Assembly: GCF_039545035.1 (NCBI RefSeq)
Contig: NZ_BAABRO010000021.1
Span: forward strand, 1 to 64,000
Length of the DNA: 64,000 nt
Origin: Novipirellula caenicola
GTDB taxonomy: Bacteria; Planctomycetota; Planctomycetia; Pirellulales; Pirellulaceae
Reading direction: 5' to 3'
This document shows positions 1-8,142 of this stretch, piece after piece. Below the pieces are notes generated by a model. That model did no database searches. It saw nothing but the letters and a program-made list of their open reading frames with translations, and had not been told where the DNA came from. The stretch's first letter is position 1. Every line of letters begins with the position of its first letter. The position numbers and the translations under genes were made by a program.

Positions 1-126
1 GATGGGCTTCGGTGGATGGGCTTCGGTGGATGGGCTTCGGTGGATGGGCTTCGGTGGATGGGCTTCGGTGGATGGGCTTCGGTGGATGGGCTTCGGTGGA
101 TGGGCTTCGGTGGATGGGCTTCGGTG
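1..126. repeat. 14-bp tandem repeat array (nine copies, reaches window edge)
   Basis: The unit gatgggcttcggtg is repeated nine times head to tail without a visible mismatch and runs to the left edge, so the true copy number is unknown. It directly abuts the inverted repeat at the 3' end of the transposase gene. There are no unique spacers, so it is not a CRISPR. All three frames are open through it, which produces spurious glycine/tryptophan-rich reading frames. Confidence 0.95.
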
Positions 127-151
127 GGGTCAGGCCTTGTTTTCGGTGTTC
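126..151 (+). repeat. Left inverted repeat of the RAYT unit
   Basis: These 26 bases match the reverse complement of 1167-1192 at 25 of 26 positions. The repeat contains the last codons and the TGA stop of the transposase gene, so its sequence is under both coding and end-recognition constraint. Its outer 12 bases (126-137) are the reverse complement of aggcctgacccc, which recurs at 1181, 1221 and 32996. Confidence 0.85.
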
Positions 152-1119
152 AGGTTGAGTTTCCGTTCAATGTTTGTAGCGTCTTGACGCCACCGTGAGG
201 ACTCCTTGTGTCGTTTTACCGCCCGACGGACCAGGTTTGATACGCTGTCCACGCCCGACAGACCAAATCGCGGTCCCAACTCTCGCAGCGTGGCCGGCGA
301 CCATCGTCGGCAAAGCCACGCCGCCATGTCGCGGCCCGCCGCAGTGCTTCGGAACACCGCGTAGTCCGCCGGCTCCACTCCGTGGTAGGCAGCCGCTGCC
401 GCAATGATCTCATCGGCTCCGACACTTCCCAGTCGCCTGGATGTGCTCTGCTGGCGAACCACGTCGTCTCGGTCAGCCAGCTGGATCATACGGCGCAGAA
501 AGTCTTCGCTTCCGAAAACCCACTCGCGTAGCTCGGTCTTGAAAGGGTCGTCAGGGACCTCTAAGCCGGCTTTGACATAGCGGCGATACGCAGCTGCAGG
601 GTCCTTGCCTCCCACCGCCGCATTCCAGTAGGTATGTAACTGGTCGTAGGCAATCCAGTCGGCCCGTTTTGACTTCCGCGCGTAGCCCGCAAAACTGCTA
701 TGGGGCCAAGACTCTGGATCCGCGACCAGCGGGCGAGTGCCGCTGCAAGGATTTAAGTGGATGTAACGGCTGAGCGTCCAGTAATAGCCCGCATCTTCGA
801 CCAAGAAGGCCTTGTAGCGGCCCTGGTAGAGATGCCCGGTCCGCTGATTCCGTTTGGCATACCAGTTTGCGTAACCGGAAAGCCAATGCTGCATGCCGCG
901 AGCCAAATTGGGCTCAGGGGTTTGGATCAGGGCATGAACATGATTGGGCATCCAGCAATAGGCCAGCACGATCCACCCGCTTCGCTGGACCTCGTCGTGA
1001 AGTCCCTGCGTGAGGCGATCGTAGTGTCCTTGATCGTGAAACAGTTTGCGCCGCCCGTCCCCGCGGGTGACGATGTGGTAGTTGGCGCCAGGAAACTGGA
1101 TCCGGGGCGGTCTAGGCAT
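130..1119 (-). CDS. REP-associated tyrosine transposase (RAYT, Y1_Tnp/IS200-like)
   Basis: The 329-aa protein has the RAYT layout. An N-terminal PRPPRIQ/YHIVTRG segment is followed by the HUH metal-binding motif in MPNHVHALI (His60, His62), then GHLYQGRYKAF near residues 95-105 and the candidate nucleophile Tyr119 in SRYIHLNP. Enzymes of this family nick single-stranded DNA at hairpins through a 5'-phosphotyrosine. Residues from about 200 to 315 look like a helix-turn-helix region resembling the DnaA C-terminal domain, as in long RAYTs. The gene is flanked by a near-perfect inverted repeat (126-151 and 1167-1192), and its stop codon lies inside the left copy. No frameshift is visible, so it may be active. 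It could be a domesticated single-copy gene acting on REP-like sequences rather than an autonomous insertion sequence. Confidence 0.9.
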   Translation of the reverse strand: MPRPPRIQFPGANYHIVTRGDGRRKLFHDQGHYDRLTQGLHDEVQRSGWIVLAYCWMPNHVHALIQTPEPNLARGMQHWLSGYANWYAKRNQRTGHLYQGRYKAFLVEDAGYYWTLSRYIHLNPCSGTRPLVADPESWPHSSFAGYARKSKRADWIAYDQLHTYWNAAVGGKDPAAAYRRYVKAGLEVPDDPFKTELREWVFGSEDFLRRMIQLADRDDVVRQQSTSRRLGSVGADEIIAAAAAYHGVEPADYAVFRSTAAGRDMAAWLCRRWSPATLRELGPRFGLSGVDSVSNLVRRAVKRHKESSRWRQDATNIERKLNLNTENKA

Positions 1120-1166
1120 GGCAAACCTCCGGTATGAAAAGCAGCAACCGCCAAGCTACACCTCTC

Positions 1167-1192
1167 GAACACCGAACACAAGGCCTGACCCC
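1167..1192 (-). repeat. Right inverted repeat of the RAYT unit
   Basis: This is the partner of 126-151, with one mismatch in 26. It lies about 50 bases upstream of the transposase start codon, so the pair brackets the whole gene. The outer end carries aggcctgacccc and merges into the 40-bp direct repeats. Confidence 0.85.
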
Positions 1193-1286
1193 GGCGCAGC
1201 CTTTCCCGGTGACCCCCACAAGGCCTGACCCCGGCGCAGCCTTTCCCGGTGACCCCGGCGCAGCCTTTCCCGGCGCAGCCTTTCTC
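1181..1286 (+). repeat. 40-bp direct repeats upstream of the RAYT
   Basis: 1181-1220 and 1221-1260 are two 40-bp copies that differ only in the last few bases. They are followed by two shorter copies of the inner block ccggcgcagcctttcc near 1255-1270 and 1270-1285. The array starts inside the right inverted repeat. It looks like slippage or amplification of the element end. Confidence 0.85.
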
Positions 1287-1291
1287 AGGAA

Positions 1292-1341
1292 GTGCACGAT
1301 ATGTGCCTGTTTCCCCTGGGAAACGTGCACATATCGTGCAC
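1292..1341. repeat. Long hairpin next to the RAYT repeats
   Basis: 1292-1306 is the exact reverse complement of 1327-1341 (15 bp). Between them 1309-1315 pairs with 1318-1324, so with a two-base interruption almost the whole 50-base segment folds into one stem. Long imperfect hairpins are the typical substrates of RAYT/IS200-type transposases. There is no T-run on either strand, so a terminator is unlikely. Confidence 0.8.
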
Positions 1342-1379
1342 AAATTACCTTTCTTCCTGGAGGGGGACACTCTGCGAAG

Positions 1380-1781
1380 CTAGGTCTTGAAAACTAAGGC
1401 AGGCATCCGATAAACCACATTCGTTTTTTTGGGTGCCGACAAAATGCTGGCAGTGCCGCTTAGACAATCCAGCTGAATTGACACAAAATCACTTTTCCAG
1501 AGTGTTTGGTGCAAGTCCGTCAATTGAGACGCGCGGTTGTAGTCGAATTCGGCCAGTTTGGGAGCAACAGCATGCCCGCCGGACTGCGATTGCTGAACGA
1601 TCGACGTCAACCGATTCAGGTAATCGTATTCATAGCCATTTTCGAAGTCGTCCACGCCACCGGAGATCACGCCGCCTAAAAGCGTTCCCCCGAAATTGGC
1701 CCCCAGTTCAATGCGGTTGCCTCGATTGTCGAATTCACGGCTAAAGTTGATCGCAATCGAATGGTGGTTGGCATCAGCCAA
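1380..1781 (-). pseudogene. Rhs/YD-repeat gene fragment
   Basis: The translation contains recognisable YD-repeat sequence (SREFDNRGNRIELG, EYDYLNRLTSI, EFDYNRASQLTDLHQ), typical of the beta-cage of Rhs and YD-repeat proteins. There is no core domain and no signal peptide. The only available start is a TTG at 1781, with an in-frame stop about 50 bases upstream. The C-terminal 40 residues do not look like Rhs. It is probably a remnant of a longer Rhs gene, lying downstream of the Rhs tip and its candidate immunity gene on the same strand. Expression is doubtful. Confidence 0.65.
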
Positions 1782-1811
1782 CTTTCGCCAAGAAGAATAC
1801 CACCTTCTGCT

Positions 1812-1842
1812 TGCCTAATTAGGCATTTCGGTGTCCGACACC
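1812..1842. repeat. Two adjacent short palindromes
   Basis: tgcctaattaggca at 1812-1825 is a perfect 14-bp palindrome. Five bases later, ggtgtc/gacacc (1830-1842) forms a second palindrome with a one-base centre. They lie between the candidate immunity gene and the YD fragment and look like REP-type sequence rather than a terminator, because no T-run follows. Confidence 0.55.
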
Positions 1843-1910
1843 TTTTCCTCCTCCGCGCGCGTGAGCGCGGTTGCGGAGCGATCGTTTCAGGTTTCTGCGA
1901 GCCGTTAGCA

Positions 1911-2195
1911 TTAACCCGGCATTGTGTCCACGTCGCCACGTTTATCACCTTGTGCGTCGTTCATGAAACTAAGAACTTGTTCTCCGCCTTTATTGAAAAC
2001 CAAGACCAATATATCACCTGATTTCAATATTTCCTGCGCAACAGTCTCCGCCTCGCTCAAAGTGTCAACTGTGGTTGCGCTGTTGCGGCTAAGCTGTGAA
2101 TATCCAAACGATTTTTGGTCCAACACAATGCCGGTATTCGGGTCGAGGGCGACCAATGCAAATTGCCCTTCATTCAAGTATGAAAAACGCGACAT
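1911..2195 (-). CDS. Candidate immunity protein for the Rhs-linked toxin
   Basis: This small 94-aa protein has no signal peptide or membrane segment and is moderately acidic, as cytoplasmic immunity proteins often are. I do not recognise its family. Its start codon lies 2 bp beyond the stop codon of the Rhs toxin gene on the same strand, the usual toxin-immunity spacing, so the two were probably co-transcribed and translationally coupled. The function is inferred from position only. Alternatively it is an unrelated small gene trapped in Rhs debris. Confidence 0.6.
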   Translation of the reverse strand: MSRFSYLNEGQFALVALDPNTGIVLDQKSFGYSQLSRNSATTVDTLSEAETVAQEILKSGDILVLVFNKGGEQVLSFMNDAQGDKRGDVDTMPG

Positions 2196-2197
2196 TT

Positions 2198-3916
2198 CTA
2201 TTTCACCAAAGGTTTCGTTGGAGCAGGCGTTCCCTTCACGGTTCCGATCACCAAAACTTCTGATTCACGGACCCACACGCCTGGATGCGTACCCCAAATC
2301 AGCATATTTTTTGTATCGGGACTCGGCACGATGCGCCACGGATGTACCGCCGCGGTAATGACTGTCCCGCTTTCTTGACCTAGTCTTCCGGATGCAAAAT
2401 TCCGTGAAACACGGCAGTCGGTTGTCCACGAAGTAAAGATGGACCTGAGTGTGGCTCCTGACTTCGCATTGTGGTCAAGAGGCGTAGCAGTGTCTTCACG
2501 GAGATACTGCCACCACGGTCTATTGGGCTTTGCGATTCCTTGTCGTGCCAAGCGGCTTCCGTGATTCGATCCGCTAACGCCTCGCGTGATCAAAACACGC
2601 TCAGCACTCATGACACCAGCAGCATTGCCTGAGAGGCCAAGGGTCCCCAATCCTGCCTGCAACGGATTACCGTTGTAAACGCCTTGGCCCGTCATCGAAA
2701 GATTCTGCGTGGTGTCGAATACGAACAACGCTTTCCCAACGCGACCCGGTGCGGTCGCAGCCTTCCCGATACCAAAACCGGTTCCAAATTCTGTCACACA
2801 CTGATAGCCACTGACTGCTAGGTCATATTGACGGGCCTCTCTAACCTCGATCGGCGGTGTTACGATGTCGTAGTCTGTTTTGAACCCAAGAGAGAAAAGG
2901 CTTCCCGCGGCACGCGACACACCGTTGACAGCTGCATAGCTATCAACACGCTGATTTTCCAAATCTTGTTGAGGTGTAATTCCCGAACCGGGGATTGCTG
3001 AAGGAAGTATGAAATTTGCGAGGCCACTCGGGTCGGTCTCAGTAGTCGCTTGATTCCCCACGTACCGATACAAGTTCGCATCGCCTGCTGCGAACCCAAT
3101 CGGGTCTTTGCTGAGCCAACGGCCTGTGGCCGGGTCGTACCAACGAGCTCGGTTGTTTTGTAGACCCGCGTCGGCGTCCCAGTCGCGGCCCGTGTAGCCG
3201 AACAGCGCGTCGATCGCATCGGGATGGCTGCTGGAGATCGCGGTTCCTGAAGCGTCGTAATCCTGCTCGACGATTCGATTGCCGAAGCTGTCGTAGGCGA
3301 CGTGCTGGCGGATCTCGCCGTTGTTGTCCACCAAGTCACGTACGCTGCCCAGGTGATCAGTCAGCGCCCAGTAAGTCTCACCGGACGTTGCAGCCGCGGT
3401 CGTCGTTGAGATCTCCGGGCCTGCTCCATCGGCATACTGCTCGTCGGCCAGCAACTGGTCCACCATCTCGCCGTACAGGTAGCGACTAGACAGTGTGAAC
3501 GTCTCGCTCGTCGCCTCTCCGTCAGAGTCGACAGCACGCAGGACCGTCTGTCCTTCCGTCCAGACAAACGCTTCGTCACGATCAAAATCGCCATCCCCGT
3601 CGCTGTCCAGTCGTTTGCCGGCGCGATTGTCAAAGGCAACGTAGATGTTCTCGATCTTCTGCGTCAAGCGATTGTCCGCGTCGTACTGGAACGTGAAAGC
3701 GGCCAGCAAATCAGAGCTGCCCAGCGAGGCGGGCAACGCGGAAGTCCCGTTCCAATTTTCACCCGAGGAGATCTCCGTCGCTCCGTGGGGGATGCTGCTG
3801 AGCCGACCAGCACCATCATACGCCGCGCGGCTGTGAAATTGAACACCATCGGCGAGAGCCCGTGGGTGCTGGAGACCTGCGTTGGAAATTGGTAAAGCGA
3901 TTAAGGGACAAAATGA
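2198..3916 (-). pseudogene. 5'-truncated Rhs core with C-terminal ADP-ribosyltransferase-like toxin domain
   Basis: The frame is open from a TAA just above 3916 to the stop at 2198 but contains no ATG upstream of the first YD repeats. Recognisable Rhs sequence begins at once (QFHSRAAYDGAGRLSS), so the N-terminal part of the gene is missing. A TTG at 3736 gives 512 aa, but that codon is internal to a repeat. The Rhs core follows (LTDHLGSVRDLVDNNGEI, YDSFGNRI, ARWYDPATGRWLSKDPIGF, NLYRYVGN...DPSG). After the core there is a distinct domain with an R-S-E pattern: ITRG near 2585, FTSWTTD near 2430, and the E-x-E motif VRESEVLVIG near 2260. This matches arginine-type ADP-ribosyltransferases, a common class of Rhs tip toxin. 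The toxin assignment is inferred. A small gene follows 2 bp downstream. Confidence 0.7.
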
Positions 3917-4036
3917 TTAAAATTCAAAGCATCTCGAGCCTGGGAATCATTTTGCCGTCCTGTCTTAGATCCGACGAATTCGTCTTGCTTGCGAAACATC
4001 GTCTCCGCAACTTGCTATGGTTCAAAGCATGATAAA

Positions 4037-4126
4037 GCCCGCTTGCTTCGACGACTCGTGGTGATCGAGACATTTCAATAACCTGGCACCTGTTCCCGCT
4101 GAAATAAAGAGGTTTGACCCATTTGA
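4037..4126 (+). repeat. Dispersed repeat, copy A
   Basis: This aligns by eye over most of its length to 8015-8116 in the same orientation. Shared blocks include gcccgcttgct, ttcgacg, cggtgatca/tggtgatcg, acctg.tcccg, and aaagaggtttgaccc. The two copies bracket the sulfatase and the SHD1 gene. The last block resembles the end motif of the RAYT repeats. Confidence 0.7.
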
Positions 4127-4163
4127 TTTCTTGACCCATTTGATTTCTGACCCATTTGATTTC
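4115..4163 (+). repeat. Three copies of a 16-bp direct repeat
   Basis: tgacccatttgatttc occurs at 4115, 4132 and 4148, with one extra base between the first two. The array extends the right end of the dispersed repeat, as the 40-bp array extends the RAYT end. It shows local amplification of a repeat terminus. Confidence 0.85.
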
Positions 4164-4391
4164 ACCCGGAGCCACGAGTGTGACTCCGGCGACACCCGAG
4201 TAGGAAACCACTCGCCGCGGGAATCGGTTACGGCCGTTTTGGAGACGGGAAAGAAAACATGCCCGTATTGTTGTCTCTTGGGTTGTCTATGGTATTTTGG
4301 GGAACACGAAAACGGACACTCGACAATGTCGCTCTCCGCCAGAATCGTTCGACCGTTAAAAATAAGCTCTCCTGAGAACGAATGGAAAACA

Positions 4392-5777
4392 ATGATGAAA
4401 CAACTTTTGACGGCAATTGCGTTCGTGTTTGCGTTCATGCCTCTGTTTGCGGCAGCATCAGACAAGCCAAACCTCATCTTCGTGTTGTCCGACGATATTG
4501 CGCAGGGTGACCTCGGGGCCTACGGCCAGAAACTGATTCAGACACCGAATCTAGACCGACTCTGCAACGAGGGAACGCGGTACCTGTCTGCCTATACAGG
4601 TACCAGCGTTTGTGCACCGGCACGTAGTTCGTTCTTTACCGGATTGCATATGGGGCACTGTCCGACGCGGGCCAACCGCGAGATCCAACCAGAAGGGCAA
4701 CGCCCGCTTCCGGCCGATACGGTCACGATTGCGAAAATACTGAAAACCGCGGGGTACAAAACCGCGACGATGGGCAAATGGGGCATGGGCATGTTCGATA
4801 CGTCGGGCAGCCCGTTCAACAACGGCGTGGACCACTTCTTTGGCTACAACTGCCAGCGACATGCCCACAGCTATTTCCCAAGCTATCTGTATAACGATGA
4901 CCAGCGTTTTGAAATCCCTGGAAATCAAGGCGGCAAGAAACAAGTTTACGCACAGGAATTGATCCAGCAGGATGTGCTGAAGTGGATCGATGCGAATTCC
5001 AGTGATCCGTTTTTCCTGTTCTATGCGATCACGCTTCCTCACGGACGTTTCGAAATCGACGATCAGGGAATGTATAAAGACAAACCATGGACTGAGACAG
5101 AAAAGAACTACGCGGCCATGGTGACACGGATTGACTCGGACATGGGCGAACTTGTCGAGCTGCTCAAGGCGAAAGGGATCGACAAAAACACGCTGATCGT
5201 CTTCTCCGGTGACAATGGCTCGTCGTTTAATCCAAACACGGCAATCGGCAAACGTTTCAATCAGACGATGGACGGCAAGCTGCGTGGATTCAAAAGGGGG
5301 ATGTATGAAGGAGCGCTGCGTCAGGCGGCGTTCGCGTGGTGGCCTGGCACGGTTCCCGCCGGCCGCGTGACGGACGAACCGTGGGCGTTCTGGGATTTGC
5401 TGCCCACGTTTGCCGAGCTGGGACAAGCCGAAATCCCTCAGGACTTTCAACCTGACGGTTACTCGTTAGTCAATTTCCTCGAAGGTGGACCGGCACCTCA
5501 ACGGGATTATTTTTATTGGGAATTGCATGAGAACCGACCGGGACCAATCCAGGCAATCCGCTGGGGTGATTGGAAAGCAGTTCGCCCCGCCCCGGGGGCT
5601 GACATTGAACTGTATGATCTCGCCAATGATCTGGGCGAAACAACCGACTTGGCCCAATCCCACCCCGAACTGGTTAGCAAAGCGGTGGCAACGATGAACG
5701 AAGCCCGCACGCCGCATCCCGATTGGCCCGATCCGGCCACCGCAGCGGCGGCGAAAAAGAAGTCGCAGAAAAAGTAG
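4392..5777 (+). CDS. Secreted type I sulfatase (formylglycine-dependent)
   Basis: The preferred start is the ATG at 4392 (the next codon is also ATG), because it is followed by a clean signal peptide ending around FAAA-SDKPN. The mature protein begins with the family motif NLIFVLSDD. Cys74 in [13 protein letters not shown] is the residue converted to formylglycine (C-x-P-x-R). Metal and active-site segments are visible: [26 protein letters not shown] and VFSGDNGSS. The conserved stretch [18 protein letters not shown] and a C-terminal [17 protein letters not shown] domain are also present. The protein is 461 aa, normal for the family. The usual GKWHxG is GKWGMG here, a variant I recall from other planctomycete sulfatases. 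It would hydrolyse sulfate esters, probably on polysaccharides, in the periplasm or outside the cell. The substrate cannot be read from the sequence. Confidence 0.93.
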   Translation: MMKQLLTAIAFVFAFMPLFAAASDKPNLIFVLSDDIAQGDLGAYGQKLIQTPNLDRLCNEGTRYLSAYTGTSVCAPARSSFFTGLHMGHCPTRANREIQPEGQRPLPADTVTIAKILKTAGYKTATMGKWGMGMFDTSGSPFNNGVDHFFGYNCQRHAHSYFPSYLYNDDQRFEIPGNQGGKKQVYAQELIQQDVLKWIDANSSDPFFLFYAITLPHGRFEIDDQGMYKDKPWTETEKNYAAMVTRIDSDMGELVELLKAKGIDKNTLIVFSGDNGSSFNPNTAIGKRFNQTMDGKLRGFKRGMYEGALRQAAFAWWPGTVPAGRVTDEPWAFWDLLPTFAELGQAEIPQDFQPDGYSLVNFLEGGPAPQRDYFYWELHENRPGPIQAIRWGDWKAVRPAPGADIELYDLANDLGETTDLAQSHPELVSKAVATMNEARTPHPDWPDPATAAAAKKKSQKK

Positions 5778-6004
5778 TGTTCTTGGACAACAGGAATACA
5801 GGTGGGACGGCTCATTAGCAGGTGGGGAAATCGTTGCCCGCAATTCGCTGCAAACGGCTGCGGAGAATTAACAGTAAGTTAATTTTTTGCGGCCTGTTTG
5901 ATATTTTTGCGCCCCGGCTCTCATTCCCTTCGAGCCCATCGATTAGGCTGGCTTGAATTCGCTGTTGGCCTTTTCAACTTGCTTCGCTCACTCGATAGGT
6001 TCCT

Positions 6005-7834
6005 ATGTTTCTTAAAAACGCTTTTCCAAGATCCTGTTATGTGCGACCTTGGATCGGACGCTTCTGCTTGCTCGGATGCATCACCGTGCTTGGCACTTCA
6101 TTTAGCGTTTCGGCGCAAGCGGAAACGTGGACCGACGCAACCGGCAAATTCTCGATCGATGCAAAGTTCATCGGTGTTGAGGGCAAGAGCATCGTTTTGC
6201 TCAAGGACAATGGTGCCAAAATCAGCGTCCCGATCGCGAAGCTCAGCCGGGAGAGTCGTGATCAGGCTCGCAACGCCTATGAGCAAATGCGAAGCGAGCT
6301 CAAGCAACCTGCACAGTCATCGTCGGAACCGGAGTCTGCAGTAGCACCCACTGTCAACCGAGCGTTGGATTTTGAACCGCCCACGCCGCCTCCGGTCGAT
6401 CCGATGCCGCCGTTCCCCGACAACTTGTCGGTGCGTGAAACGATCAACTTTGCCAAACAACAATTCCTGGCGGGGCATCCCGAAGTATTGTGGCATGCGT
6501 TGCCCGAAGAAATGCGTGCCACATTTGATGACAACCGTTTCCGCAGCGAGGTTAGTCCGTTCGTCGATCAGAGCACCGCTCTGCAGTCCCAAGTCGAACC
6601 GGTTGTCTTCAAAGCGATCGAAGTCTTGGTCACCAAGAAACCGTTTGTGCTTGGCTCGCCCTTGTTGGACCAGGTCTCGACAGAGGTCATGCCGCAAATC
6701 GAACAGGCTTACGATCCCGCCGTCGGCGTCCTGTACGAGCTGGTTGATTTCGCTTTTTCATTTGATATGACAGGGGAGCGTACCCTTTCGCAAGCGATCA
6801 ACTACCACGGCCCGCGTCTCGGCGGTCACCTGAAACCCTTGTTCCAGCTAGCTCCGCCGGGGGCAATCGACGGATTCCTCGACTCGTTGACGATCGAGCA
6901 GATCGATGATGACCACGCCATCGTGCGAGTTCCCCAGACGGAAGGTCAACAACCGGCGAGTGACTTTAACTTTGAGTTCACATCGCGTGAGGCCAAGCTG
7001 GTTCGTGTCTCGAACCGCTGGGTCACCGAGACGCAGTTCAGCCAATGGAAAGAATTGAAATCCAAGCTCGAATCGGGGGAACTGAAACAATCGATGGAGC
7101 AGGCAAAGGCGGATAGTGCTGAGAGCATGCAGGGAGCTGCGATGATGGTCGGTATGTTTACCGGGATGGCGAGCACGGTATTGGATTCACTACTGGCGGC
7201 CGAGTCGCAACAGGAATTTGACCAGGCAGTCACAAAAGCGGCAACGATGCTAAATTTCGGAGCCGGAAATGCCGGCGACGGGGCAGGTCCCGAAATGGAG
7301 TTTGGTTTCAGCGGCGAAGACAGCATCCAATTCGAGATCTCCGAGTCGATGGAGAGCTCCAGTGCACCCGCAGGTGCAAAGAAGGTCCCATCAGGTCCGG
7401 CGCCGGAGGGCTGGAGCTTGGATCTCGCTGGATTGGAAATTCCCTCCACGACGGCTTCCGGGGTCGCCGCCGGGATGCCCACCACGATCAACGACTCGAG
7501 GATCCGCGATGGGATCCTCCATCTGACGCACCGTGATGGCAACCAGGACGTTCATTCATGGATCATCTTTTTGTTCTTGGACGAGGACGAGAAACCCGAT
7601 GGTAAGACATTTGACGTCAACGCAAAATCAGGCTTCTCGTCGCCTCATGTGCATTTCCGCTATAGCACGGCCGATGACGGCTTGGAAACGGAGATCTTTA
7701 TGAGCGAATACGCAATGCGGCTTGAATTCGGCCAATCGGCCGACGGCAAACTGCCTGGCAAAATCTACCTGTGCTTGCCCGATGCGAACAAAAGTTTACT
7801 GCGAGGAACCTTCACTGCCACGATCGAAAATTGA
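6005..7834 (+). CDS. Secreted SHD1-domain protein of unknown function
   Basis: The 609-aa product starts with a signal peptide that likely ends at VSAQA-ETWTD. Directly after it, residues about 38-85 (ETWTDATGKFSIDAKF ... GAKISVPIAKLSRESRDQ) match the SHD1 domain, a small beta-rich domain frequent in planctomycete exported proteins. A proline-rich linker follows (near residues 120-140), then about 270 residues of mostly helical sequence I do not recognise. A short Gly/Ala/Met-rich stretch and a C-terminal beta-rich region from about residue 465 complete the protein. No catalytic motif is visible. It stands alone, 227 bp after the sulfatase on the same strand. Role unknown; an envelope or extracellular location is inferred. 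Confidence 0.8.
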   Translation: MFLKNAFPRSCYVRPWIGRFCLLGCITVLGTSFSVSAQAETWTDATGKFSIDAKFIGVEGKSIVLLKDNGAKISVPIAKLSRESRDQARNAYEQMRSELKQPAQSSSEPESAVAPTVNRALDFEPPTPPPVDPMPPFPDNLSVRETINFAKQQFLAGHPEVLWHALPEEMRATFDDNRFRSEVSPFVDQSTALQSQVEPVVFKAIEVLVTKKPFVLGSPLLDQVSTEVMPQIEQAYDPAVGVLYELVDFAFSFDMTGERTLSQAINYHGPRLGGHLKPLFQLAPPGAIDGFLDSLTIEQIDDDHAIVRVPQTEGQQPASDFNFEFTSREAKLVRVSNRWVTETQFSQWKELKSKLESGELKQSMEQAKADSAESMQGAAMMVGMFTGMASTVLDSLLAAESQQEFDQAVTKAATMLNFGAGNAGDGAGPEMEFGFSGEDSIQFEISESMESSSAPAGAKKVPSGPAPEGWSLDLAGLEIPSTTASGVAAGMPTTINDSRIRDGILHLTHRDGNQDVHSWIIFLFLDEDEKPDGKTFDVNAKSGFSSPHVHFRYSTADDGLETEIFMSEYAMRLEFGQSADGKLPGKIYLCLPDANKSLLRGTFTATIEN

Positions 7835-7903
7835 CAAGCAGCGAGAAGTACGAAAAGAACTTATGGGGTTGCGGCGTCGCTGCGCCCGGGTTCGCGGTGG
7901 AAA

Positions 7904-7932
7904 ACCACGCTCTGGCGAGCGTAGCTACGCCA
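7904..7932 (+). repeat. Dispersed 'ctggcgagcgtagctacg' repeat, copy 1
   Basis: accacgctctggcgagcg followed by tagctacgcc matches 40021-40046 (same strand, two changes) and the reverse complement of 16488-16514. All three copies sit just downstream of genes. Confidence 0.75.
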
Positions 7933-8014
7933 GGCAAATGCACGCAGGTTCCGTGCGGCCGGCAACACGTGATTGGTTATTGCTTCAGTTCGTCAGCCGG
8001 AGCCTTGCCGAGAG

Positions 8015-8116
8015 GCCCGCTTGCTACGACTTGCTTCGACGGTTCGCGGTGATCAAGGCATCTCGATAGCCTATCCACCTGCTCCCGAGGAAACAAAGAG
8101 GTTTGACCCCTTTGTT
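8015..8116 (+). repeat. Dispersed repeat, copy B
   Basis: This is the second copy of the 4037-4126 element, same orientation. It carries about 11 extra bases (an acgacttgctt-like duplication) near its left end. It ends in aaagaggtttgacccc, again similar to the RAYT end motif. Confidence 0.7.
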
Positions 8117-8142
8117 TGGGTGACATCATGCTTACGCACGAT

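Larger units (their letters stand above)
3917..4391. other. Gene-poor stretch with repeat debris upstream of the sulfatase
   Basis: No convincing gene is present. It holds one copy of the dispersed repeat that recurs near 8015 and the triple 16-bp repeat, both listed separately. The reading frame of the sulfatase stays open leftward to 4131, but that extension encodes nothing recognisable and runs through repeat DNA. The sulfatase promoter should lie in 4165-4390, but I see no clear consensus. Confidence 0.6.
7835..8142. other. Intergenic stretch composed largely of dispersed repeats
   Basis: No gene is supported. It contains a ctggcgagcgtagctacg-type repeat (7904-7932) and copy B of the 4037 repeat. 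The genes on either side converge on this stretch, so it should hold terminators, but I see no hairpin with a T-run. Confidence 0.6.

Noticed and set aside
1-126. Possible CRISPR-like array
   Set aside because: Units are contiguous with no spacers, and no cas genes are present.
757-1137. 126-codon frame antisense to the RAYT gene
   Set aside because: It overlaps the intact transposase and has no motif or plausible start context.
4131-4391. N-terminal extension of the sulfatase frame
   Set aside because: It encodes no recognisable sequence, runs through repeat DNA and would bury the clear signal peptide.
4551-5450. 299-codon open frame antisense to the sulfatase
   Set aside because: It mirrors the codon pattern of the strongly supported sulfatase gene and shows no family motif; a shadow frame.
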